A stretch of DNA of 64,000 nt from a bacterium. Its GTDB lineage: Bacteria > Myxococcota_A > Polyangia > Nannocystales > Nannocystaceae. Of this stretch, positions 17,480 to 26,508 are shown piece after piece (the stretch's first letter is position 1; each line of letters opens with the position of its first letter). The translations under genes were made by a program, and so were the position numbers. The DNA is taken from the NCBI GenBank assembly GCA_024742475.1, contig JANSYI010000004.1, forward strand, positions 124,001 through 188,000. The letters run 5' to 3'. The notes under the pieces are model-generated. The model saw nothing but the letters and a program-made list of their open reading frames with translations, was not told the DNA's origin and searched no databases.

Positions 17480-17938
17480 TTGCACAAACCCGACCGCCAC
17501 TTCTCCGACCTCCCTCCTGCGCTTCGAACCCGCGTGCGCGACGGCGTGCTGCATGTCGAAGGCGTGGGCTTCGTGACGCGGTCGATGGTCGAAGAGGCAC
17601 TCGCCCCCCTCACCGCCGGGACAGCCGGGATGGGGTCGGGCTCGGCGCCGCAGCCTCGAATCGTGGTCGACCTACGGAACGTGTCCGGCTACGAGGCGGC
17701 GTGCGTCGCCATCGCCCGAGAGTGGCTGGGACGCGCCCGGGGATACGGGGTCGAGCGCATCGCGTTCATCGCCAACTCCTCCGTCGTGCAGACCGCGGTC
17801 GAGGTCGTCGCCCGTCACCTGCGTGCCCCCCTCGAGACGTTCGACACCATCGATGCGGCGCGAGCCTGGGCCACGGAGAGCCGGATGTGCACGCTAACGT
17901 CCCGCGACGCGGTCACGGCACCCCGCCCCCGCGCGTAG
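17480..17938 (+). CDS. STAS/SpoIIAA-like small protein
   Basis: 152 residues. The centre (RIVVDLRNVSGYEAACVAI, then RIAFIANSSVVQTAVEVVA and LETFDTIDAARAWA) has the alternating strand-helix pattern of SpoIIAA-like/STAS proteins, including a strand-D-helix followed by a final 'AARAW' helix. Function is unknown. The TTG at 17480 is the only start giving a full domain and has no clear ribosome binding site, so the N-terminus is uncertain. The 3' end overlaps the convergent VOC gene by 26 bases. Confidence 0.65.
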   Translation: MHKPDRHFSDLPPALRTRVRDGVLHVEGVGFVTRSMVEEALAPLTAGTAGMGSGSAPQPRIVVDLRNVSGYEAACVAIAREWLGRARGYGVERIAFIANSSVVQTAVEVVARHLRAPLETFDTIDAARAWATESRMCTLTSRDAVTAPRPRA

Positions 17939-18380
17939 TGCTGGGCCGGATGCTGGGCAGGATGCTGGGCCGGATGCTGGGAATGTGCAGCAGCTGCACT
18001 TGGTGGCCAGCGGGGTCGCGAAGGTAGAACGAGGTGGCGCCGTCACGGTGCAGCTTCGGCGCGTTGAGGAGCTGGATGCCCAGCGCCTCGGCGCGCGCTT
18101 CGAGGTAGGCGTGCCAGGCTCGGACCGTGTCCGCGCTGTCCATCACGAAGCCCAGATGGTCCAGCGGCGAGCGCTCGTGGCTGACCTCCCGCGGGGCGAG
18201 CGCCCGGTGCAGCGCGACGTTGTCGGCGCCCGAGCTGAGGTAGACGTTGTCGGGGTCGGGCTTCCAGTCGACCCCCAAGCCGAGCCCTTCGGTGTAGAAG
18301 CGAACGGTCGCGTCGAAGTGCTCGTCGCTCACCCAAAGCGCGAGGTGCCGGAGTCCCAACGTGGATGGGCGCGTGCTCAT
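17913..18380 (-). CDS. VOC (glyoxalase/bleomycin-resistance) family protein
   Basis: 155 residues. Two beta-alpha-beta-beta-beta modules: LRHLALWVSD...FYTEGLGLGVDWK and LDHLGFVMDSADTVRAW...FYLRDPAGHQVQLLH. Metal-type His residues are present in LRHL, LDHLGF and GHQVQ, though the usual final Glu appears as Gln. The last ~20 residues are a low-complexity SIRPSILPSIRPS tail encoded by a 12-bp tandem repeat. The start is fixed by a TATCTT box 6 bases before the ATG. Substrate unknown. Confidence 0.85.
   Translation of the reverse strand: MSTRPSTLGLRHLALWVSDEHFDATVRFYTEGLGLGVDWKPDPDNVYLSSGADNVALHRALAPREVSHERSPLDHLGFVMDSADTVRAWHAYLEARAEALGIQLLNAPKLHRDGATSFYLRDPAGHQVQLLHIPSIRPSILPSIRPSTTRGGGVP
17941..17982. 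repeat. 12-bp tandem repeat (3.5 units) in VOC gene 3' end
   Basis: CTGGGCCGGATG repeats three times with one substitution, then a partial unit. Read on the minus strand it encodes IRPS-ILPS-IRPS at the end of the VOC protein. Confidence 0.85.
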
Positions 18381-18386
18381 GCACGC

Positions 18387-18392
18387 AAGATA
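18387..18392 (-). promoter_or_regulatory. Putative -10 box of leaderless promoter
   Basis: TATCTT (minus strand) lies 6 bases before the VOC ATG. Confidence 0.5.
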
Positions 18393-18411
18393 GGGCACCC
18401 ACGCACCCGCG

Positions 18412-19563
18412 TCAGTACCCGTTGATCGTGTCGATGGTCACCAAGCCGCTGTCGACATCGGGCTGGGTGAAGTCGCCGGCGAGATACTCGCGATAGCCGC
18501 CGCGGCCTCGCAGCTGCCACTCGGCGAACGCGACCATGTACCCCTGGGTCATCCGCCGCGTCACCGACGGGTCGTCGGTCCCCGCTGGGCACGCGCTGCA
18601 GGTGAAGCCGCAGTTGGGGTCGTCGAGGAACGACATGTGATTCGCGGTGAGGAACTCGATCGCGGCCGCGGGAGCCGTGGCCGCCGCGAAGTACTGCTGG
18701 AAGTTCTCGTCCTGCGGAGCGCACGACATGAAGCTGCCGCCGGCGTTGGTCGTCTCCCCCACGATCGTCATGGGCGCGAGCACCAGCGGCATCAGCTCGG
18801 GTGCGACCGACGGGTTGTCGGGACCCGGCTGCGCCCCGGGGCCGCCAGCGCTGTCGACTGGGTCGATGCCGAAGAGGGCGTCGGGGCGCGCGTCGGCGGT
18901 CGCGGTGAGGAACGAGATCTTTCCGCCTCGACTGTGCCCGCCGAGCATCAACGACTCCGCGTCGGCTCTTCCGCCGAGCACCGCCCCCTCGATCGTCCCC
19001 GGACCCTCGAGCCAGTCGAGCAGCCCCACGACCGCGTCACGATCGGCAGCCTGCGTTCCGCCGGGAAGCTCGGGCATGATGACCACGTATCCCCACGACC
19101 CGAGGTGCTCGCCGTACGAGGTGTAGTCGGAGGGCCCGAGCAAGAAGCCCGAGAGCATCACCACGACCGGGTGCGGCCCCTCGCTGGTCGGAACGTGCAT
19201 CGTCAGCGGGATCGTCGTGCCTGCCTCGGTCTCGATGCTCACCTCGATCACCTCGACCTCGTGTTCCCCCTCGACTCGCGGGTCGATAAGGGGACCCTCG
19301 CCCGTCGTCGAGTCCGTCTCGCCGACGCCGCCCGAGCTCGAGTCTGCGTCGCCGGGGTCGGTCTGTGTCGTGACCGCGCTCGTCGTCGAGGGCTCGCTCG
19401 TGGTGGCGACGCCCGAGGTGGATGGCGTCGCCGAGCTGTCCGACGTGCCGCCGCTCGAATCTTCTGCCGAGTCGGTATCGGTCTCGCCCGCGGGGGACGG
19501 CGATCCGTCGCAACCGAGAGAAACGCAAAGAAGAGCCGCCAAACCCACGATACGAGCCGTCAT
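18412..19563 (-). CDS. Chlorophyllase/PET-hydrolase-like alpha/beta-hydrolase lipoprotein
   Basis: 383 residues. Lipoprotein signal with lipobox (VSLGCDG), an ~80-residue Ser/Thr/Asp/Gly linker, then an alpha/beta hydrolase. The oxyanion region is VVVMLSGF, the nucleophile elbow is GGHSRGG, and a candidate acid follows in FGIDPVDS; the catalytic His is probably in TANHMSF. GHSRGG followed by DPVD is the chlorophyllase-like pattern. It acts outside the cytoplasm on an unknown ester. A TACGGA hexamer lies 6 bases before the ATG. Confidence 0.82.
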   Translation of the reverse strand: MTARIVGLAALLCVSLGCDGSPSPAGETDTDSAEDSSGGTSDSSATPSTSGVATTSEPSTTSAVTTQTDPGDADSSSGGVGETDSTTGEGPLIDPRVEGEHEVEVIEVSIETEAGTTIPLTMHVPTSEGPHPVVVMLSGFLLGPSDYTSYGEHLGSWGYVVIMPELPGGTQAADRDAVVGLLDWLEGPGTIEGAVLGGRADAESLMLGGHSRGGKISFLTATADARPDALFGIDPVDSAGGPGAQPGPDNPSVAPELMPLVLAPMTIVGETTNAGGSFMSCAPQDENFQQYFAAATAPAAAIEFLTANHMSFLDDPNCGFTCSACPAGTDDPSVTRRMTQGYMVAFAEWQLRGRGGYREYLAGDFTQPDVDSGLVTIDTINGY

Positions 19564-19665
19564 GCGCGATCCGTATCAAGCGACCCGTCAGCTTGCTTGC
19601 AGGGCTCGCCTGCACGCACGCCGCCGTTCCGGCCCGCCGCCCTCTTCAACTCGGTGAGGACCTCG

Positions 19666-20778
19666 CTAGGATCCCGCGCGACGAGGGCGAGGCAGCGTGC
19701 GCCGCTGACCGGCCCACAGGCCCCAGCCTTCGTCGTCCCCGAGGCGACACAGGGCAAAGGAGAACTCGCCGCGGCCATCGACCCCAAAGCCGATCTCTCC
19801 TTCGTTGCCCAGCCGCACCGCCATCGGGTGGGGCCGGTCGGGGAGCTCGAGCGCCAGATCGAAGTGTGCGGGCGCCCTGCCCGGCCGCTGCTCGGCCGAG
19901 ACGCCCAGCCCGCGCAGCAGCTGACGCGGCCGGCCCGGCTCCCGGACGAAGCCCCCCTCGAGGGTGACGAACGGAAAGTCGGCCCGATGCACCAGCGCCC
20001 GGCGCCCGTCGTTCCAGGCCACGAAGCACTGGAAGGCGTGGTCGGGCGCGCCCCAGTCTCGGACACCCCAGGTGTGCTGTCTCGCCGCCGCGGCGCGGAC
20101 CGGGACGAGCATCTGCGCGACGGCCACGGTCCCCGAGAGCGTCCCGGTTTGCGCGTAGCCGCGGCTGTGGTCGCGGCGCACGGCCTGCAGCAGCTTCCGG
20201 TCCCAGACCGCCTCGCCGATCCTCTGGGCGACCAGCTCGGGGTCGTCGTCGACGCCCGGAGAGAACGGGTCGTCGTCGGCGACGAAGGTCAGGTCGACTC
20301 GGCCCGTCGCCGCGGTCTCGGTGCCCTGCAGCCGCAGCGAGCCCTCGAAGCGGATCCTCCATCGCGAAAGCGGCTTGACGCAGTCGAGCTCGAGACCCGC
20401 GGCGCGCCACCTGTCGGTGCCCGCCTCTCGGACGATCCGCTGCCCGTGCTCTCCGAGCACCCAGGTGCCGCCTTCGCGAACGACGGCGAGCCACAGCCGA
20501 TGAGATCCTCGCCCCGGCAGCCACTCGAGCCGGATAACGAGGGCCATGCCCGCCTGCACCGCGATGAACGTGTAGTCCTCGGCAAACCGCTTGCGCCCGT
20601 CCCAGCGGTGCGTGGCCTCGTCGCGCGAGGTCCAGTGGCTCGACTGCGGCGCGCGGCGCTTGTGCAACGCCCATCGCGCCAGCGCCGCCTTCGCCTCTCG
20701 CCGCAGCACGGAGCCAACCGCACCGATGGCCTCGTGAGCTCCCGTCACCGCTCGGGAGCGCGTCCGTTCCCGCCTCAC
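19666..20778 (-). CDS. Conserved hypothetical protein, beta-rich
   Basis: 370 residues, Arg-rich N-terminus, no signal peptide. The body is beta-strand and Trp-rich (HTWGVRDWGAPDHAFQCFVAW; EGWGLWAGQRR). WGxRDWG is reminiscent of CrtC/AttH-like lipocalin-type proteins, a weak visual match only. No catalytic motif identified. The GTG start is supported by a TAGGCT box exactly 6 bases upstream. Divergent from the TPR lipoprotein gene, 74 bases apart. Confidence 0.7.
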   Translation of the reverse strand: MRRERTRSRAVTGAHEAIGAVGSVLRREAKAALARWALHKRRAPQSSHWTSRDEATHRWDGRKRFAEDYTFIAVQAGMALVIRLEWLPGRGSHRLWLAVVREGGTWVLGEHGQRIVREAGTDRWRAAGLELDCVKPLSRWRIRFEGSLRLQGTETAATGRVDLTFVADDDPFSPGVDDDPELVAQRIGEAVWDRKLLQAVRRDHSRGYAQTGTLSGTVAVAQMLVPVRAAAARQHTWGVRDWGAPDHAFQCFVAWNDGRRALVHRADFPFVTLEGGFVREPGRPRQLLRGLGVSAEQRPGRAPAHFDLALELPDRPHPMAVRLGNEGEIGFGVDGRGEFSFALCRLGDDEGWGLWAGQRRTLPRPRRAGS

Positions 20779-20784
20779 GGAGAC

Positions 20785-20790
20785 AGCCTA
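20785..20790 (-). promoter_or_regulatory. Putative -10 box of leaderless promoter
   Basis: TAGGCT (minus strand) lies 6 bases before the GTG at 20778. It shares the short divergent gap with the CACTTT box of the TPR lipoprotein gene. Confidence 0.5.
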
Positions 20791-20840
20791 GCAGGCCGAG
20801 GCGGCGCGGTGTGGACACGGCTCGGACGCGCGTGATACGC

Positions 20841-20846
20841 CACTTT
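20841..20846 (+). promoter_or_regulatory. Putative -10 box of leaderless promoter
   Basis: CACTTT lies 6 bases before the ATG at 20853; no Shine-Dalgarno sequence. Confidence 0.4.
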
Positions 20847-20852
20847 CGCCTC

Positions 20853-21650
20853 ATGCAACGACTCGCTCTCGTCGCTCTCGCCGTCCTGCTCACCGCGCCC
20901 GTCGTCGGCTGTGACAACTCGAAGGAGCCGACGCAGGAAGAGAAGGACGAGAAGTTCGCCCGCGAGCTCGAGGACGCGGACGCTCGGATCCGCAACAACA
21001 AGCCCGCCGAGGCCATGAAGATCCTCGGCCGCCTGCTCGAGCAACGCCCCGACGACCCCAAGGCGACGGCGCTGCTCGGCAAGGCCCACTACGCGAAGTC
21101 GGAGTACAAAGAGGCTGAAACCCTGTTGAAGAAGGCGGTCGCCAACGACCCCAAGGACGCCGAGGCCCAGTACATGCTCGGCGAGACCCTTCGCTACACC
21201 GATCGGTTCGCCGAGGCCGCCGCTGCGTATCAGGCGGCGTTCGAGCTCGACCCGGAGAACTCCGACTACGGCTTGGCGCAGGGCACCGCGCTCCTGAAGG
21301 CCAAGAAGCCCGCCGAGGCCGAAGCCGTGCTCGTGGAGGTGCTCGAGCTCGACCCCAAGGCGCAAGACGGCGGCCGCACCGGCGCCAACACCTACCTCGG
21401 CGACGCATACCGTGCGCAGGGCAAGCTCGACGACGCCCTGCGGTCGTACATGAAGGCTCAGACGGTCAACCAGTCGGACAAGATGGCCTTCGCGGGCGCC
21501 GGGTTCGTCTACGAGGACAAGGACGACATCAAGCACGCGCTCGATCAGTGGTCCGCCTACGTCACGCGAGACTGCTGCTCGGAGTACTCGAAGACGGTGG
21601 CCCAAAAGAAGGTCGCCGAGCTGAAGATCCCCTCCGACGACGCGCAGTGA
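20853..21650 (+). CDS. TPR lipoprotein
   Basis: 265 residues. Lipoprotein signal (lipobox VVGCDN), a charged helix, then five or so regular TPR units (NKPAEAMKILGRLLEQRPDD, YKEAETLLKKAVANDPKD, RFAEAAAAYQAAFELDPEN, with G/A/Y and P-D at canonical sites). Likely an envelope assembly or scaffold protein; no specific partner is evident. It converges on the LolC/E-type permease pair, with only 10 bases between stops. Confidence 0.85.
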   Translation: MQRLALVALAVLLTAPVVGCDNSKEPTQEEKDEKFARELEDADARIRNNKPAEAMKILGRLLEQRPDDPKATALLGKAHYAKSEYKEAETLLKKAVANDPKDAEAQYMLGETLRYTDRFAEAAAAYQAAFELDPENSDYGLAQGTALLKAKKPAEAEAVLVEVLELDPKAQDGGRTGANTYLGDAYRAQGKLDDALRSYMKAQTVNQSDKMAFAGAGFVYEDKDDIKHALDQWSAYVTRDCCSEYSKTVAQKKVAELKIPSDDAQ

Positions 21651-21660
21651 CGCGGTAGAG

Positions 21661-23085
21661 CTAGCGCCCGAGCGCGGAGAGCAGCCGGACCTTCGAGGCC
21701 CGCAGCGCGACGGGGCCCGAGGCGAGCGCGCACAGGCCGATGCCCACGAGCGCGGGGACGAGCGCGTCGGCGACCCCGAGCTCGACCGGCATGTGGTCGA
21801 CCGGGTAGACCTCGCCGACGAGTGGATACTCGTACGCCTGGATCACGAGGCAGTACAGCCCGCCGAGCCCGAGGCCCAGCGCAGCTCCGGCCAGGCCCGC
21901 GACGAGCCCGATCGACTCGAAGACCCAAAAGACGAGGCCCCGGCTGCTGCCCACCGCCATCATCACGCCGATGTCGTGCCGCTTGCGGCGGACGATGAGC
22001 AGCAGGCTCGCCACGAGGCTGGAGGACGCCACGACGCTCATCAGACCAAGGATGATGACGACGGCGATGCGGACCTGGCGGAGCGCGATGAGCAGGGACG
22101 CGTTCGTCTCCTCCCAGGTCGACGTACGAAACCGCGGCACGCCAGGGTCGTTGAGGATCGCCTCGATGTCCTCGGCCACCGGGCGCGCGTCGCGAGGATC
22201 GGTGAGCTGCAGCTCGATGCCCGTCACCCGCCCCTCGCCGAAGAAGAGCGCCTGCCCGGCGGTCAGGTGCATCAACGCGAGGTTGCGATCGAGCTCGGAG
22301 ACCCCGGTGTGCACGAGGTCGGTCAGCTCGAACTCGGCGTGGCGCGGCGCGTTGGACAGCTCGCCCGCAGCACCGGTGATCTCCGCGGGGACCACCACCC
22401 GCACCCGATCGCCGACCGATACCCCGAGCTCGCGTGCGAGCGCATCGCCGAGCACGAGCCCTGGGGTGACGAGGGTGCCGCCGGGCCGAAGCGCATCGAG
22501 GTCGCCCCCTGCAAACGCGGTCGCGAAGCCCTCGAGGTCGCCCGCGCGCTGCGGGTCGACGCCCTTGCCGATCACGACCACAGGGCCGTCGTTGTCCTCG
22601 CCTGGCTCGGTGACGCGGACCACGGCGACCATCGAGTAGGCAAACGGCGAGGCCGCGATGATGCGCGGGTCGGCGAGCAGACGGGTGCTCACCGCGTCGT
22701 ACTCGTCGAAGTCGAGCCCGTACTCGGTCAACAGCACGTGCCCGTTGAACTTCGCGACCGAGCGGACGACCTCGGCTTCGAAGCCTGAGGTCACCCCCAG
22801 CACGGTCATCAGGCTGGCGCACGAGAGCGCGATGCCGACGACCGAGACCGCCATCGCGGTGGGAAAGAAGCGCAGCGCGACCCCGACCAGCGCCGCCATG
22901 CTCGCCACGGCGACCACGCCGACCCAGGCCAGATGCGTGGAACCGAGGAACACCGCGGCAGCCCCCACGCAGGTCGCGGCCAACGACCCCCAAAGCCACC
23001 GACGCACCGACCGCGGCGCTCGCCCCGGTCGCAACGCGAGCCGGCGCGCCATCATGGCGACGAGCGCGAGACGGGGCGAGACCAT
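21661..23085 (-). CDS. LolC/E-type ABC transporter permease
   Basis: 474 residues. FtsX/MacB-like permease related to LolC/LolE, which extract lipoproteins from the inner membrane. The N-terminus has hydrophobic segments (WLWGSLAATCVGAAAVFLG and the next), then the family TM1 (AMAVSVVGIALSCASLMTVLGV with SGFE), a ~230-residue periplasmic domain, and three C-terminal TM segments including RRKRHDIGVMMAVGSS, the coupling region. The start lies 4 bases after the stop of the other permease gene. No ATP-binding subunit (LolD) is adjacent. Confidence 0.85.
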   Translation of the reverse strand: MVSPRLALVAMMARRLALRPGRAPRSVRRWLWGSLAATCVGAAAVFLGSTHLAWVGVVAVASMAALVGVALRFFPTAMAVSVVGIALSCASLMTVLGVTSGFEAEVVRSVAKFNGHVLLTEYGLDFDEYDAVSTRLLADPRIIAASPFAYSMVAVVRVTEPGEDNDGPVVVIGKGVDPQRAGDLEGFATAFAGGDLDALRPGGTLVTPGLVLGDALARELGVSVGDRVRVVVPAEITGAAGELSNAPRHAEFELTDLVHTGVSELDRNLALMHLTAGQALFFGEGRVTGIELQLTDPRDARPVAEDIEAILNDPGVPRFRTSTWEETNASLLIALRQVRIAVVIILGLMSVVASSSLVASLLLIVRRKRHDIGVMMAVGSSRGLVFWVFESIGLVAGLAGAALGLGLGGLYCLVIQAYEYPLVGEVYPVDHMPVELGVADALVPALVGIGLCALASGPVALRASKVRLLSALGR

Positions 23086-23089
23086 CGGC

Positions 23090-24961
23090 CTATTCGTACC
23101 GCAGCCCCTCGACCGGTCGCAGCTTGGCCGCGCGCAGCGAGGGAGGAATCGTGGCGACGAAGGAGATGCTCATCGTCAGGGCCACCACGACGCCGATCTG
23201 CACGAGGCTGATCTCGACCGGCAGCTGCTCGATGAAGTAGACCTCGGGGTCGAGCGAGTATCCGTAGAGCTCGACCAACCAGCACAGCACCAGGCCGTAG
23301 GTGACCCCCGCCAGGCTGCCCACGGCGCCCAGGATGAGGCCCGAGAACTGGAAGAACCGAGCCACCCCGCCCTCCGAAGCCCCCATCGACATGATGATGG
23401 CGATCTCGGCGTTGCGACGGACGACCATCGTCCACATGGCGGTGAGTACGTTGAAGCCCGCCACCGTCCCGACGAGGCTGAGGATGATGGTCAGGATCGT
23501 CTTTTGCGTCCGGATCGACTGGAAGAGGTTGGCGTTGAGCTTCTGCCACTCGAGGATCGTGTATTCGTCGGCCCCGATCGTCTGGCGAAGCTCCGCCTCG
23601 ACCTCTGGGGCCGAATACGGGTCGTAGAGACGAAGGTCGATGCCCGAGACGATGTCCTTGCCGCGGTACTTGAAGTACTGAAGCTCGTTGATGTGGATGT
23701 AGACGAGGTGGTCGTCGTACTCCTGGAACCCCGCCCGGAAGACCCCCGCGATGCGGTAGCGGCGGAACTCGGGGGCCTGCGTGTGGTCGAAGCTCGCGCC
23801 AGGGTCGACGAGCATGACGACGTCATCGAGCTCGAGCTCGAGCTCGCGGGCGAGCGCATAACCGACGAACATCGTGGGCAGCGTGCGTGGGTCTTCTTCG
23901 GTGTTGCCGTCGACGGCGAACTCGTCGGGCCACTCGTCGTCGTCGATCGAGGCCCGCCGTCGCCCGAACTTCTGCTCCGCGGGCAGCGACCGCCAGTTGG
24001 CCATCGCCTTGGGGTACCAGTCCTCGCCGCGGGGGTCGGGCGTCGCAGCGATCACCGGGGGCAGCCGGTCGTCGTCGCGGTCGGGCATGGGCTGCAGCGC
24101 CAAGTCCGTCACGAGGGCCGAGATCGGCGGGGGCGGCCCTTCGCCGGGCTCGAGCGCCGAGGCGAGGTGTTCTTCGAGGTCGATGACCTCGGCGGCCGTG
24201 GACGGCTCGATGCCCTTGACCAAGGCCGTGGCGCGGCGCAGGTCGTCGTTGGGTTGGCCGGGCTCGGCCACCGGGGCGAGCGCCATCGCGTAGTAGACGA
24301 ACGGGCTCGCGCCTTTGACCCCGTCGACCTCCCGTAGATACGACTCGAACCTGCGGTACTCGGAGATCCCGTACGGGCGCGTGACGTTGATGTGGGCGTA
24401 GACCCCGAGCACCCGGCGCTCGAACTCGTGCTGAAACCCGGTAGCCACCGACTGCACGACGATGAGCGCCGCGACCCCGATGGCGATGCCCACGATGCTC
24501 AGCGCCGCCGAGACCGCGAAGATCCGCAGCATGAGCATGACGATCGCGACCAACGCTGCGGCGGCGATCGCGACGACCAGCGGCGCCTTCTCGAGATCGA
24601 AGATCGCCTCGGGCGCCTGGGTCGCGGCGACCAACGCGGCGAGCACGACGAGGATGATCTTCAAGCTCCGCGTGGGCGGCTTCCCGGTCCGCATGACGAT
24701 CCGCCAGCCGATGAAGTGCTCGTAGCCCGAGAACCCCGCGTAGGCCCACCAGGCGACCATCAGCACGAGGCTGACGAGGCCCACCCAGCCCGCGGAGGCC
24801 AGCTCGACGGAGAGCTCGGGCGGGACGAACACGAGGAACGACGCGCCGCTGAGAACGAAGAGCACCCAAAGCAGTGGCTGCTCGCGAGCCCGCGTCCATC
24901 GAGGCGGGGCGGAGGTGGCGTCCCGGACTGGTCCGCTGGGGCGAGGGTCGGAGGGCTTCAC
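23090..24961 (-). CDS. LolC/E-type ABC transporter permease, long form
   Basis: About 623 residues. Three or four extra N-terminal hydrophobic segments (for example LLWVLFVLSGASFLVFV and WVGLVSLVLMVAWWAYAGF) precede a canonical LolC/E module: TM1 (ALSIVGIAIGVAALIVVQSV, then TGFQHEF), a large periplasmic domain of about 280 residues, and three C-terminal TM segments with VVRRNAEIAIIMSMGAS. Ordinary LolC/E are about 400 residues. The start is uncertain: GTG 24961 is the last possible before the conserved part. First gene of the two-permease operon. Confidence 0.82.
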   Translation of the reverse strand: MKPSDPRPSGPVRDATSAPPRWTRAREQPLLWVLFVLSGASFLVFVPPELSVELASAGWVGLVSLVLMVAWWAYAGFSGYEHFIGWRIVMRTGKPPTRSLKIILVVLAALVAATQAPEAIFDLEKAPLVVAIAAAALVAIVMLMLRIFAVSAALSIVGIAIGVAALIVVQSVATGFQHEFERRVLGVYAHINVTRPYGISEYRRFESYLREVDGVKGASPFVYYAMALAPVAEPGQPNDDLRRATALVKGIEPSTAAEVIDLEEHLASALEPGEGPPPPISALVTDLALQPMPDRDDDRLPPVIAATPDPRGEDWYPKAMANWRSLPAEQKFGRRRASIDDDEWPDEFAVDGNTEEDPRTLPTMFVGYALARELELELDDVVMLVDPGASFDHTQAPEFRRYRIAGVFRAGFQEYDDHLVYIHINELQYFKYRGKDIVSGIDLRLYDPYSAPEVEAELRQTIGADEYTILEWQKLNANLFQSIRTQKTILTIILSLVGTVAGFNVLTAMWTMVVRRNAEIAIIMSMGASEGGVARFFQFSGLILGAVGSLAGVTYGLVLCWLVELYGYSLDPEVYFIEQLPVEISLVQIGVVVALTMSISFVATIPPSLRAAKLRPVEGLRYE

Positions 24962-25079
24962 TTCAAGTGCCGTCGGTCGATGCAGGAGTTGGAGCCCTTT
25001 GCGAGCTACCGCGGCCGATCGCGGCGACGCTAGCAGTGTCCCACGAGACAGGCAATGCGGCCCCAACCGAGGAACCCCG

Positions 25080-25751
25080 ATGAGCCACGCCTACGACCTC
25101 ACAGCGTCCATTTCTGTTCCCGCCCTCGAGGAGATCGAGCAGCCGGCAAATGGACCGGGCCCCCAGCTTCCCCGATGGTCGCCGCCCAACGACTGCACCG
25201 CGGCCGGAGAGGATGCGTGCGATCCCCCTCGGCAGACGCAGTACGCGCCCTACCCCGGCGGCGCGTGCACGGGCTTCGGCGACACGGACACGGGGGTCGA
25301 AACCGGGCCCCCGATGCCCAACGGCGAGCCCTACCCGGGCAACTTGTTGGCCGACATCCTCGAGTACCGCCGCATGCGAGCGCGGGTCCTCGGCGGCGGC
25401 GTCCTCCCGGCCTCGCGAGACGCCCGCTACGACGAGTTGCAGTCGCGACTGCGCGCCTCCGACTCGGACCCTAGCGGACATCTGCGCGCCTACCATCGCT
25501 TCAGCGTCCGCGTTCGGGCGACGCTGCGCGTCTCCAAGGGCCGGGCGCTCGAGGCCTTGGACGTCGCCGTCGACGATCTCTCCGCGGGCGGCGTGAAGCT
25601 GGAGGGCGCGTCGGCCAGGGCGGCGGGCGAGCGCGTGGAGCTGCTGATGGATGCGGGGGACGGACGCGTCGTCATCCTGCCCGCCCGCGTGGCCTGGATC
25701 GGCGAGAGCGCGCTGGGCCTCATGTTCGCCGGAGCGGCACGGTGGCGCTGA
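25080..25751 (+). CDS. PilZ-domain protein with N-terminal extension
   Basis: 223 residues. The N-terminal ~130 are Pro/Gly/Asp-rich and probably disordered, with a helix (NLLADILEYRRMRARVL). The C-terminal ~85 form a PilZ domain: YHRFSVRVRATL and VDDLSAGGVKLEG (D.SxGG), the c-di-GMP binding features, though the RxxxR motif is reduced. The ATG is preceded by GAGG 7 bases upstream, a normal ribosome binding site. Its 3' end overlaps the next gene by 10 bases. Confidence 0.82.
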   Translation: MSHAYDLTASISVPALEEIEQPANGPGPQLPRWSPPNDCTAAGEDACDPPRQTQYAPYPGGACTGFGDTDTGVETGPPMPNGEPYPGNLLADILEYRRMRARVLGGGVLPASRDARYDELQSRLRASDSDPSGHLRAYHRFSVRVRATLRVSKGRALEALDVAVDDLSAGGVKLEGASARAAGERVELLMDAGDGRVVILPARVAWIGESALGLMFAGAARWR

Positions 25752-26410
25752 GTCGTATCGCCGGGCTCGCCGCCGTGCTCCTGCTCGGCTGCGCCCCGCA
25801 GCAGGTCACGCCACCTCGGCCGAGCCTGGCCCCGACCGCGCCGAGCGTGCGGATCGAGCGGGCTTGGACGCGACACGCGTTGCCGGCCGAGGGCATCGTG
25901 GTGCACGCGACCCTCTGGGACGCTGCGCTCGTCTCGGCCGCGCTCGCCGAAGCCGGTCGACGCGAGGACGACGACGCATGGGCGGCGCGATACCTCGAGC
26001 GCACCGCGTTCACCGTCGTCATCGAGCTCGAAGATCGGCAGCCCGCCTTCGATCACGACCCGCTGCTCGCGCCGGCCGGCTGGGCGTTCGAACTCGACCT
26101 GAACAAAGGAGACGATGCGGCACCGTCCGACGTCGTCACACCTTCGGACGTGGATCTCCTCTTGGTCGATCGATTCCCCACCGCATCGGGAAGTCACCAC
26201 CACCGGGTGGCCATGGCCGTCTTCTTCGAGGGCACCCTGTACGACGCGGTCGGCGGGAGTGATTCCCTCGAGTTGGTCGTCAAACCCCGCATGCCGGGCG
26301 CCCAGCGGGGTGCAGACCTGCTGGGCAAAGCATGGGCGCGTAGGGGCACCACGCTGCGCTGGCGGCTGAGCACCGCACGAGCGCCTGAAATCGCGACCGG
26401 GGATCACTAG
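25742..26410 (+). CDS. Putative lipoprotein of unknown function
   Basis: 222 residues. Lipobox LLLGCAP near residue 17, then a Pro-rich spacer and a beta-rich domain (RIERAWTRHALPAEGIVVHATLWD ... FTVVIELEDRQP) with no recognised family. The GTG start overlaps the PilZ gene's end by 10 bases, so the two are likely translated from one mRNA. Confidence 0.75.
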   Translation: MALSRIAGLAAVLLLGCAPQQVTPPRPSLAPTAPSVRIERAWTRHALPAEGIVVHATLWDAALVSAALAEAGRREDDDAWAARYLERTAFTVVIELEDRQPAFDHDPLLAPAGWAFELDLNKGDDAAPSDVVTPSDVDLLLVDRFPTASGSHHHRVAMAVFFEGTLYDAVGGSDSLELVVKPRMPGAQRGADLLGKAWARRGTTLRWRLSTARAPEIATGDH

Positions 26411-26440
26411 CGATCACGGCCGGTTGCAAGACTCGGATCC

Positions 26441-26470
26441 TTGACAAGAATTCGAGGCGCAAGCTACGCT
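26441..26470 (+). promoter_or_regulatory. Sigma-70-type promoter of outer-membrane protein gene
   Basis: TTGACA (26441-26446), an 18-base spacer and TACGCT (26465-26470). Transcription would start near 26477, giving a leader of about 30 bases containing TTGGAG before the ATG at 26509. It contrasts with the leaderless-type promoters elsewhere in the window. Confidence 0.7.
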
Positions 26471-26508
26471 CCGCCGGCCGATCGTCGGTTTTGGAGCCCC
26501 TGACGCGC

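Noticed and set aside
22658..24337. 559-codon plus-strand frame through the permease pair
   Set aside because: It crosses the junction of two real minus-strand genes and has no family pattern.
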